From NCBI GenBank assembly GCA_013329455.1, contig DUKF01000069.1, forward strand, positions 1-5,666: DNA of 5,666 nt. Direction: 5' to 3'. The DNA is from Methanotrichaceae archaeon. GTDB taxonomy: Archaea > Halobacteriota > Methanosarcinia > Methanotrichales > Methanotrichaceae. The notes beneath the pieces are model-generated. The model ran no database searches and was not told where the DNA came from. It saw only the letters and a program-made list of their open reading frames with translations. Both the position numbers and the translations under genes were made by a program. Positions 1 to 5,105 of the stretch are shown in pieces (position 1 is the stretch's first letter; each line of letters opens with the position of its first letter).

Positions 1-439
1 ATTGCTGGGAACCACCTACGGCGGCGACGGTCGTATCTCCTTCGCCCTCCCCGACCTGCGGGGAAGAGCGGCGATACACCAGGGCACGGGGCCCGGGCTG
101 ACCCACCGCGTTATGGGACGGAAGGCCGGGATGGAGAATGTCACCCTCAACGCGAATACGATGCCCGTTCACGGCCATTCGGCCCAGGCTCAGATGATGG
201 CCACCACCTCTGACGCTGAAACCGACGAGCCCGAAGGAAAGTTCCTTGCCAAGGCCAGCCGCGGCGACATATATGGAGATCCTGGAGATCCCGCTCGCCT
301 GGCCGAAATGGCTTCCGAGTCGGTCAGCGTCACCGTGGATGATAATGCGGGCGCAGGGCAGCCGCATGAGAACATGCAGCCATGCCTGGTTGTAAATTTC
401 GTAATAGCCCTCCAAGGACTATATCCATCCCGAAGCTGA
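1..439 (+). CDS. Phage tail collar / microcystin-dependent (Mdp) family protein, 5'-truncated by the window edge
   Basis: The reading frame is open from the left edge, so the true start and, compared with usual Mdp proteins, roughly 40 N-terminal residues lie outside the window; the TTG at base 2 is an internal Leu codon. About 146 codons remain. Visible hallmarks, numbered from that Leu: LLGTTYGGDG (1-10), F-LPDLRGR (14-22), GxExVTL (43-49), MPVHGH (54-59) and the C-terminal NMQP (124-127) with NFVIALQG (132-139). These are the signatures of the short-tail-fibre collar fold found in phage tail fibres and in stand-alone Mdp proteins of bacteria, whose cellular role is not established. A GNAT gene follows after 46 bp on the same strand and a DUF6916-like gene lies beyond it. 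No other phage structural gene is visible, so a stand-alone Mdp protein is more likely than a prophage tail gene, although the upstream side is unseen. Only one of its eight Arg codons is AGR, unlike the genes further right. Confidence 0.9.
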   Translation, partial: LLGTTYGGDGRISFALPDLRGRAAIHQGTGPGLTHRVMGRKAGMENVTLNANTMPVHGHSAQAQMMATTSDAETDEPEGKFLAKASRGDIYGDPGDPARLAEMASESVSVTVDDNAGAGQPHENMQPCLVVNFVIALQGLYPSRS

Positions 440-448
440 CCGGACCGG

Positions 449-469
449 CGGGGTCGCTTATCGGCCCCG
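449..469 (+). other. Small hairpin between the collar-protein and GNAT genes
   Basis: CGGGG (449-453) pairs with CCCCG (465-469) around an 11-nt loop. GGAC (442-445) can pair with GTCC (469-472) in an alternative or extended fold. It begins about ten bases after the stop of the collar gene and ends 16 bases before the GNAT ATG. No run of Ts follows, so it may be a weak terminator, an mRNA-processing site or chance pairing in GC-rich sequence. Confidence 0.3.
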
Positions 470-485
470 TCCTATCTTTGCGACC

Positions 486-965
486 ATGATCAAGACAATC
501 TCGCTTCGGCCCGTTCTTCCCGAAGACGAGCCCTTCCTCTTTCGCCTCTACGCCAGCACTAGGGAGGAGGAGCTTGCGTCCTTCGGTTGGGGTGGGGCTG
601 ATAAGGACGCCTTTCTGCGGCTCCAGTTCAAAGCGCACCAGCACAATTACGCCACCATATCTCCCGAGGCGGACCAGAGGGTAATTCTCCTGGACGGCCG
701 ACCGGTGGGAAACCTGATCGTCATACGGGCCCAAAAGGAGATCCGTCTGGCGGAGATCGCCCTCCTCTCGGAAGATCGAAACGGGGGAATCGGGAGCCTT
801 TTGATCCGGGATCTGACGGAGGAAGCAAAGGAGAGGGAGCTGGCCCTCAGGCTCCACGTGGCGAAGTCCAACAGGGCGATCCGGCTCTATCAGCGTCTGG
901 GGTTCACTTTGATCGGCGATACCGGCACCCACTTTTTCATGGAGTGGAGATCCGAAGCCCCATGA
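486..965 (+). CDS. GNAT family N-acetyltransferase
   Basis: A 159-residue protein, the usual size for a single-domain GNAT enzyme that transfers an acetyl group from acetyl-CoA to an amine. The N-terminal strand and helix are typical (ISLRPVLPEDEPFLFRLYAS, 5-24). The acetyl-CoA pyrophosphate-binding loop (motif A) is RNGGIGSLL at 98-106, close to the Q/RxxGxG/A consensus. Motif B is VAKSNRAIRLYQRLGF at 125-140, and the final strand is HFFMEW at 149-154. The substrate cannot be read from the sequence. The ATG at 486 is the only plausible start, as no in-frame ATG or GTG lies just upstream. There is no clear Shine-Dalgarno site before it, so translation may depend on the collar gene 46 bp upstream or be leaderless. 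From memory, GNAT genes of this type often accompany Mdp collar genes in bacteria, which suggests a shared function, for example modifying the collar protein; this is inference. Arg codons are mixed (6 of 16 AGR). Confidence 0.88.
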   Translation: MIKTISLRPVLPEDEPFLFRLYASTREEELASFGWGGADKDAFLRLQFKAHQHNYATISPEADQRVILLDGRPVGNLIVIRAQKEIRLAEIALLSEDRNGGIGSLLIRDLTEEAKERELALRLHVAKSNRAIRLYQRLGFTLIGDTGTHFFMEWRSEAP

Positions 966-1008
966 ACGTTTTTCTGCTGCCCCGGCTCTTTTGACGGCGG
1001 ATCAGGGT
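966..1008 (+). terminator. Possible U-tract terminator between convergent genes
   Basis: The 43 bp between the convergent GNAT and DUF6916-like genes contain T5 at 969-973 and T4 at 989-992 on the plus strand, with a C/G-rich stretch between them. Archaeal RNA polymerase terminates at U-tracts without needing a hairpin, so these could end the GNAT transcript. No strong stem was found, and no equivalent T-run exists on the minus strand. Confidence 0.3.
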
Positions 1009-1326
1009 CTAGTTGAAGACCGATTCGTAATAGAGCCCCAACTCGTCTTGGCCCACGGGAACCATGAATATCTCGATATCGCCCATCTGATTGTGCTCAA
1101 GCCCGCGAATCTGCTGCTTGAGGAAGGGTTCATGTGGACCTCGGAAGAGCGTCGTGAAGGGATCTTTGCAGTTTTCGTTCGGCTCCGATCCTGGATCTTT
1201 GCCAGGTTTTGAGAGGCCTTTGACCTCGATCAGGACCAGGTCGATCTTCTCTGAGGAATCCAGGCGAACCCTGAACCGTTCGCCCAAATGCCTGGAAAAA
1301 GAGGCTTTGTTCAGATTCTCTGTCAT
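1009..1326 (-). CDS. DUF6916-like small protein associated with Mdp collar proteins
   Basis: A 105-residue soluble protein with no signal peptide or membrane segment. The pattern resembles the small DUF6916 family that I recall beside microcystin-dependent collar genes in bacteria: an N-terminal F-x-x-x-LGERFRV stretch (10-20), L-VLIEVKGL (30-38), the core FTTLFRGP (57-64), RGLEHNQMG (74-82), FMVPVG (87-92) and the C-terminal YYESVFN (99-105). Family function is unknown. The ATG at 1326 is chosen because AGGTGA (1340-1335 on this strand) lies 8 nt upstream; a GTG four codons further upstream at 1338 overlaps this site and is less likely. A TTTAATTAAA box (1374-1365) is placed to serve as a TATA element. 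The gene converges on the GNAT gene rather than sharing an operon with the collar protein, so the group has been rearranged relative to a simple operon. The family name is from memory; the gene itself is well supported by its ribosome site and conserved pattern. Confidence 0.8.
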   Translation of the reverse strand: MTENLNKASFSRHLGERFRVRLDSSEKIDLVLIEVKGLSKPGKDPGSEPNENCKDPFTTLFRGPHEPFLKQQIRGLEHNQMGDIEIFMVPVGQDELGLYYESVFN

Positions 1327-1364
1327 CTTACGTCTCACCTATCTGGGTTGCTAGATTCATCCTC

Positions 1365-1374
1365 TTTAATTAAA
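1365..1374. promoter_or_regulatory. Palindromic TATA-like box in the divergent intergenic region
   Basis: TTTAATTAAA is a perfect palindrome within the AT-rich stretch between the divergent DUF6916-like and DUF362 genes. On the minus strand it sits 39 bp before the ATG at 1326, so a start site about 26 nt downstream would give a leader of roughly 15-20 nt that includes the AGGTGA site. On the plus strand it would give a leader of about 60 nt for the DUF362 gene. ACATAAT near 1407-1413 is an alternative box for that gene. Position and composition are the only evidence. Confidence 0.4.
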
Positions 1375-1446
1375 CTATCACAAAAGACTTATCTGGAAAA
1401 TGACAACATAATCATGAAAAGAGAGCTGAGGCCAGAAAGAAAAAGT

Positions 1447-1453
1447 AGGTGAT
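1447..1453 (+). promoter_or_regulatory. Shine-Dalgarno site of the DUF362 gene
   Basis: AGGTGAT is complementary to the archaeal 16S rRNA 3' end and ends 4 nt before the ATG at 1458. It decides the start, because the alternative in-frame GTG at 1449 lies inside this site. Confidence 0.75.
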
Positions 1454-1457
1454 TTTT

Positions 1458-2564
1458 ATGGTTTCTGAGGTATATTTTGCCCCTCTGAGGGCCACAAACC
1501 CTGATGAGAGCAAAGCCAGCCGGGTGAGGAAGCTCTTTGAGGCAGCCGGGTTCGAAGATCTGATCCAAGAGGGAGATCTCACAGCGATAAAGCTACATTT
1601 CGGCGAGCGGGGAAACGACACCTACGTAAGCCCAGTATTCGTTCGCCAGGTGGTCGAGAAGGTTAAGGAAGGCGGAGGAAGGCCCTTTCTCACCGATACC
1701 AGCACCCTCTACGCCGGAAGCAGACAGAACGCCGTCGACCACCTCATAACGGCGATCGAGCACGGGTTCGACTACTCTGCGGCGGGAGCGCCTTTGATCA
1801 TCGCCGACGGCCTATTGGGAAGAAATTTCGTCGAGGTTGAGATCGGAAAAAAGCACCTTTCGAAGGCCAAGATCGCAGGAGACTTGGCAGCGGCTAACTC
1901 CATGATCGTCGTCACCCACTTCAAGGGTCACGGGATGGCGGGCTTCGGCGGTTCCATAAAGAACCTGGGGATGGGGTGCGCGCCGCCTTCGGGCAAGGCC
2001 GACCAGCACATCGCCTCCCAGCCTGTCGTGGTGGAGGAGAAGTGCAAAGGGTGTGGGGTGTGCGTTGCAGTCTGCCCGGAATCTGCCTCCGTCCTGGAGG
2101 GTGGCAAGGCCTGGATCGACCCCGAAAAGTGCGTCGGGTGCGGAGCCTGTCTTGTCGCCTGCCCGGAGGGCGCGATGAATCTCGACTGGGAGAAGATGCC
2201 GGGTTTCATCGAGAGGCTCATCGAGTACGCCTTCGGGGCCGTGTTGGGCAAAGATGGAAGGGTCGGTTTCATCAACTTCGTGATAAACGTCACCCCGGAC
2301 TGCGACTGCGTCCCCTGGAGCGACGCTCCGATCGTTCCGGACGTCGGGATTTTGGCGTCAAAAGATCCAGTGGCCATCGATGCCGCCAGCCGCGACCTGG
2401 TCAACGCCCAGCAGGGTCTGGCGACCTCCGCATTGCAGTCCCATATCGGAAAGGGCGAGGACAAGTTCAGGGGCATATGGCCGAAGGTGGACGGGAACCT
2501 CCAGATAAGCTACGGAGAGGAGATCGGCCTTGGGTCCTCCAAATACCGGCTGATCGAGATATGA
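1458..2564 (+). CDS. DUF362 domain protein with two [4Fe-4S] ferredoxin clusters
   Basis: A 368-residue protein, predicted cytoplasmic (no signal peptide or membrane helix). The DUF362 part spans about 30-185. It includes IKLHFGERGN (44-53), a TDTSTLYAG segment (79-87) and the strongly conserved THFKGHGMAGFGGSIKNLGMGC (153-174) ending in GKADQH (179-184). A 2[4Fe-4S] ferredoxin module follows: C196, C199, C202, C206 and C225, C228, C231, C235, both complete CX2CX2CX3CP. The C-terminal part (about 245-368) resumes DUF362-type sequence, with VINVTPDCDC (275-284) and SKDPVAIDAA (301-310). C174, C282 and C284 are extra cysteines that might bind another metal or act in redox chemistry. Proteins of this layout are common in methanogens and other anaerobes, but the reaction is not established; electron transfer to or from ferredoxin is the reasonable inference. 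The ATG at 1458 is preferred over GTG 1449 because of its ribosome site. It is probably transcribed alone, with structured sequence after the stop and a 364-bp gap to the next gene. Confidence 0.93.
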   Translation: MVSEVYFAPLRATNPDESKASRVRKLFEAAGFEDLIQEGDLTAIKLHFGERGNDTYVSPVFVRQVVEKVKEGGGRPFLTDTSTLYAGSRQNAVDHLITAIEHGFDYSAAGAPLIIADGLLGRNFVEVEIGKKHLSKAKIAGDLAAANSMIVVTHFKGHGMAGFGGSIKNLGMGCAPPSGKADQHIASQPVVVEEKCKGCGVCVAVCPESASVLEGGKAWIDPEKCVGCGACLVACPEGAMNLDWEKMPGFIERLIEYAFGAVLGKDGRVGFINFVINVTPDCDCVPWSDAPIVPDVGILASKDPVAIDAASRDLVNAQQGLATSALQSHIGKGEDKFRGIWPKVDGNLQISYGEEIGLGSSKYRLIEI

Positions 2565-2570
2565 GTTTTC

Positions 2571-2627
2571 TCTGAGAGGCGGTCGGATCGAGGTCGCCGT
2601 TTCTCGGCGGCCCATTCGTCCCTCAGA
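2571..2627 (+). terminator. Nested hairpin after the DUF362 gene, possible terminator
   Basis: An outer 6-bp perfect stem, TCTGAG (2571-2576) with CTCAGA (2622-2627), encloses an inner 8-bp stem, GGTCGCCG (2592-2599) with CGGCGGCC (2605-2612), which has one G-U pair and a TTTCT loop. It starts seven bases after the DUF362 stop. No U-tract follows directly; the nearest is T5 at 2663-2667. It could end or protect the 3' end of the DUF362 mRNA, or be a small structured RNA element. Confidence 0.4.
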
Positions 2628-2865
2628 TCCGTGCTGGTTCAGGCGTCTGATTTGGTTGACGATTTTTGGGCTTGAGCCGCTCGGATGGATGCGGTCGCAG
2701 ACTAGAATTGGCTCCAGGAGAAAGTGAAGGCAGGGGAAATTGACGACAGAAAAGTTTAACGTGACTTTATTCAAGAAAGAAGCCGGGTGTATCCCAGATG
2801 AACAAAAATTGGGGCGAAAAGACGAAATTTCACATGAATAATTGTACACAAAGTAGCAGTACTGG
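2628..2865 (+). other. Long intergenic stretch with no supported gene
   Basis: Between the hairpin after the DUF362 gene and the promoter-proximal region of the ligase gene I see no ORF with a ribosome site or recognisable product, no tRNA and no repeat. Composition changes from GC-rich (to about 2740) to AT-rich. An element resembling BRE plus TATA, GAAAAGTTTAAC (2749-2760), could be a distal promoter for the ligase gene with a leader of about 150 nt. The long leader region leaves room for regulation, but no known riboswitch fold was recognised. Confidence 0.4.
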
Positions 2866-2876
2866 CGATATTTTTG
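2866..2876 (+). promoter_or_regulatory. Candidate TATA box for the acyl-CoA ligase gene
   Basis: CGATATTTTTG lies about 55-60 bp before the ATG at 2929. A start site about 25 nt downstream of the box would fall near 2895-2900, at or just before the small leader ORF, giving a leader of about 30 nt. This is the best-placed AT-rich box in the intergenic region, but it is only a weak match to the archaeal consensus. Confidence 0.35.
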
Positions 2877-2899
2877 AATTATTAGGGGAAATCTGATCA

Positions 2900-2932
2900 A
2901 TGGTCACGGAGATTAGAGGTGGGTGGAAATGA
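2900..2932 (+). CDS. Possible 10-residue leader ORF overlapping the ligase start
   Basis: ATG at 2900 opens a ten-codon frame (MVTEIRGGWK) whose TGA (2930-2932) overlaps the ATG (2929-2931) of the ligase gene as ATGA, the classic arrangement for translational coupling. AGGGGA at 2884-2889 could be a weak ribosome site; alternatively the ORF could be leaderless if transcription starts near 2895-2900. The ligase's own Shine-Dalgarno site lies inside this small ORF, so ribosomes crossing it could affect access to that site. A chance occurrence is quite possible for so short a frame. Confidence 0.25.
   Translation: MVTEIRGGWK
2916..2921 (+). promoter_or_regulatory. Shine-Dalgarno site of the ligase gene
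   Basis: GAGGTG ends 7 nt before the ATG at 2929, a normal spacing. It is only 1 nt from the in-frame GTG at 2923, which is therefore unlikely to be the start. Confidence 0.75.
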
Positions 2933-4995
2933 CGGAACTGTTCAGGGAAGTTGTGGGCCGGGCACAAGAGGAGAATAGAACGTACCTTATGGAGCACGAG
3001 TGCAAGGCGGTTCTCGAGAGCCTCGGGATCCCGACGACGGGAGCCGAGGTTGCCAGATCTGAGGAGGAGGCTGTCCGGATGGCTGAATTGATCGGCTACC
3101 CCGTGGTCCTCAAGATAATGTCCCCGGAGGTCGTCCACAAGTCCGACGCGGGCGGCGTGAAGCTGGACCTGAAAGGTCCCGACGCTGTGAGACGCGCCTT
3201 TGGCGAGATCCTCGAAGCGTTCCGGGACGAGGAGGTGGTCGGGGTCGCGGTCCAGAAGATGGCTTTGCCCGGGACCGAGGCGATCGTGGGGGTCATGAGA
3301 GACCCCACCTTCGGGCCGATTTTGATGTTCGGTCTCGGCGGCATCTTCGTCGAGGTCCTCCAGGACGTATCCTTGAGGTCGATACCGATCACCGAGTCCG
3401 ACGCCGACGAGATGATAAAGGGAATAAAGGGGCATCCTCTCTTGGAAGGGTATCGCGGCCGCTCGGCGGATATCCCGGCTTTGAAGGGCCTTATGATGCA
3501 GATCTCCGACCTCGTCGTGAAACACCCTGAGATCGCCGAGATGGACTTAAACCCCGTCTTCCTCTACCCGGAGGGCTACAAGGTGGTGGACGCAAGGATC
3601 ATAATCGGCGACGTTCCCGAGGCCGTCGAAACGAAGGCTTCACAGATCCAGGACCTTCACGACCTCTTCTACCCGAAGAGCATCGCCGTCATCGGTGCCT
3701 CTGGGACGAAGGGAAAGCTCGGTTGGAACGTCTTTTGCAACCTGATCAATCACGACTTCAAGGGCGAGCTATACCCCATCAACCCCAAAGCCGAGTCGAT
3801 ACTGGGGATAAAAGCTTACCCGAGGATCAGCTCTGTGAAAAAGCCGATCGACGTTGCCGTCATCCTCGTCCAGGCGAGCATGACGTCGGAGGTTGTGAAG
3901 GAGTGCTGCGACTGCGGCGTCAAGTACGTGATCGTCGAGTCCGCCGGCTTTGCCGAGATGGGCGAAGCTGGAAGGCAGATAGAGGAGGAGATGAAGGCGA
4001 TCACTGACAGCTACGGCGTCAGGCTCCTTGGCCCCAACTGCTCGGGTATAATAAACACCCACTGTAGCATGGTCCAGTCGATCGGGATCGTCGACGCCCT
4101 CTCCCGCGGAAACATCGGCCTCATATCTCAGGCCGGTGTCTGCGCCGCCGGGATGCTCTGGGGTCTACGCCACATCATGGACTTTGGGATCGTGGCGACG
4201 ATCGGAAACAAGCTCGACATCAACGAGACAGACATGTTGGAGGCGGTAAGCCAGGATGAGAACGTGAACGTCATCAGCATGTACCTCGAGTCGGTGAAGG
4301 GCGGAAGAAGGTTCATCGACGTGGCGAAAAGGATCACCAAAGATAAGCCGATAATCGCCCTGAAGTCCGGTAGGACTGAGGCTGGGAAGAAGGCGGTCGC
4401 TTCGCACACCGCCTCGATTGCGGGAAACGACCTCGTCTACAGCGCCGTTTTCAAGCAGGCCGGGGTGATCAGGGCGAGAGACTATGAGCACATGTTCAAC
4501 CTCTCGAGAGCCGTATCCAAGCAGCCCTTCCCCAAAAACGAGGGCGTCTTCATAATCACCTACGCGGGTTCCCTCGGTGTCATATCCGCTGATGCCGTCA
4601 TGGACGAGGAGATGAGGCTCTCAGAGCTCGAACCCCACCTGAAGGAGAGGCTCCTCGACCTATTGCCGGAGTACGTCGGTGGCCTGAACCCCGTCGATTA
4701 TACTTTCAGCATGGATGCTGAGACGGTGAAGAAGACGATCGAGATCGGGGTCGAAAGCGAGGACGTGGGAAGCTTCATAGTCATACTCCAGGCCGAGATT
4801 TTGGGAAGCTATGTCGAGCCTCTGGGTAAGATCGAATACAGAGGAAAGCCGATCATGGTCTGCGTCGCTGGCAAGGAGTTCGCCATGGACGACGTCATCA
4901 AGATGGAAAATGTGGGAATTCCCGTCTACCAGACCCCAGAGCAGTGCGCCGACGCGATATCGGTGATGTACAAGCACTGGCAAATGTCCGGATAA
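2929..4995 (+). CDS. ADP-forming acetate/acyl-CoA ligase, fused beta-alpha subunits
   Basis: A 688-residue cytoplasmic enzyme of the ADP-forming acyl-CoA synthetase (ACD) family, which interconverts acyl-CoA + ADP + Pi and acid + ATP + CoA. The ATP-grasp (beta) half is at about 10-228: VLKIMSPEVVHKSDAGGVKL (60-79) with the phosphorelay histidine H70, FGPILMFGLGG (128-138) and EMDLNPV (204-210). The CoA-binding Rossmann part begins at about 245, with SIAVIGASGTKGKLGWNVF at 251-269. The succinyl-CoA-ligase-like part follows, with RLLGPNCSG (365-373), GLISQAG (397-403), GNKLD (426-430) and the active-site motif ASHTASIAGND (491-501), in which H493 matches the phosphorylated histidine of the alpha subunit. 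Both catalytic halves look complete. The order is beta-alpha; the archaeal and PatZ fusions I know are alpha-beta. The substrate cannot be fixed: acetate, propionate, branched or aryl acids are all possible. PatZ-type protein acetyltransferase is excluded because no GNAT domain is present. The gene stands alone, with a long leader region upstream and a hairpin downstream. Confidence 0.95.
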   Translation: MTELFREVVGRAQEENRTYLMEHECKAVLESLGIPTTGAEVARSEEEAVRMAELIGYPVVLKIMSPEVVHKSDAGGVKLDLKGPDAVRRAFGEILEAFRDEEVVGVAVQKMALPGTEAIVGVMRDPTFGPILMFGLGGIFVEVLQDVSLRSIPITESDADEMIKGIKGHPLLEGYRGRSADIPALKGLMMQISDLVVKHPEIAEMDLNPVFLYPEGYKVVDARIIIGDVPEAVETKASQIQDLHDLFYPKSIAVIGASGTKGKLGWNVFCNLINHDFKGELYPINPKAESILGIKAYPRISSVKKPIDVAVILVQASMTSEVVKECCDCGVKYVIVESAGFAEMGEAGRQIEEEMKAITDSYGVRLLGPNCSGIINTHCSMVQSIGIVDALSRGNIGLISQAGVCAAGMLWGLRHIMDFGIVATIGNKLDINETDMLEAVSQDENVNVISMYLESVKGGRRFIDVAKRITKDKPIIALKSGRTEAGKKAVASHTASIAGNDLVYSAVFKQAGVIRARDYEHMFNLSRAVSKQPFPKNEGVFIITYAGSLGVISADAVMDEEMRLSELEPHLKERLLDLLPEYVGGLNPVDYTFSMDAETVKKTIEIGVESEDVGSFIVILQAEILGSYVEPLGKIEYRGKPIMVCVAGKEFAMDDVIKMENVGIPVYQTPEQCADAISVMYKHWQMSG

Positions 4996-5007
4996 ATCCA
5001 GCTCGTC

Positions 5008-5037
5008 TCCCCTCAGAGCCTTCTTGCTCCGAGGGGA
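5008..5037 (+). terminator. Strong nested hairpin just after the ligase gene
   Basis: TCCCCTC (5008-5014) pairs with GAGGGGA (5031-5037). Inside it, GAGC (5016-5019) pairs with GCTC (5026-5029) around a CTTCTT loop; a single A-C mismatch separates the two stems. Eleven pairs in 30 nt starting 12 bases after the stop codon make this a good candidate transcript-end structure. No U-tract follows, so it may act as a 3'-end stabiliser rather than a terminator. It lies between convergent genes and could fold in either transcript. Confidence 0.55.
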
Positions 5038-5105
5038 TCATATCTCGCCCTGGAACTGAAAGACTCTGGGGGGAGAGGGCAAGAAGGGCCTTGACACGGC
5101 ACCGG

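Noticed and set aside
2..4. TTG as start codon of the collar protein
   Set aside because: The sequence there is the internal LLGTTYGGDG motif of the family; the N-terminus lies outside the window.
330..932. 200-codon open frame on the minus strand
   Set aside because: It overlaps the collar and GNAT genes, both supported by family motifs; its translation has no recognisable domain and it has no convincing ribosome site.
1..1326. Prophage
   Set aside because: Only a collar-domain protein is phage-like; no integrase, capsid, portal, terminase or attachment repeat is visible, and the companion genes fit a stand-alone Mdp group.
1327..1338. GTG start for the DUF6916-like gene
   Set aside because: The GTG lies within the AGGTGAG ribosome site, which is ideally spaced from the ATG at 1326.
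1976..2575. 199-codon open frame on the plus strand inside the DUF362 gene
   Set aside because: Arg/Gly-rich out-of-frame translation of a gene whose own frame encodes clear ferredoxin motifs.
2843..2848. TGTACA palindrome as a possible operator
   Set aside because: Only six bases, with imperfect flanking symmetry (TTGTACACAA) and no second copy seen; no reason to prefer it over chance.
2358..2900. 180-codon open frame on the minus strand across the intergenic gap
   Set aside because: Half is antisense to the DUF362 gene and the rest covers a stretch with hairpins and promoter-like sequence; no domain or ribosome site.
2830..3525. 231-codon open frame on the minus strand
   Set aside because: It lies mostly opposite the ATP-grasp half of the ligase; low-complexity His/Asp/Arg-rich translation typical of an antisense frame in GC-rich coding DNA.
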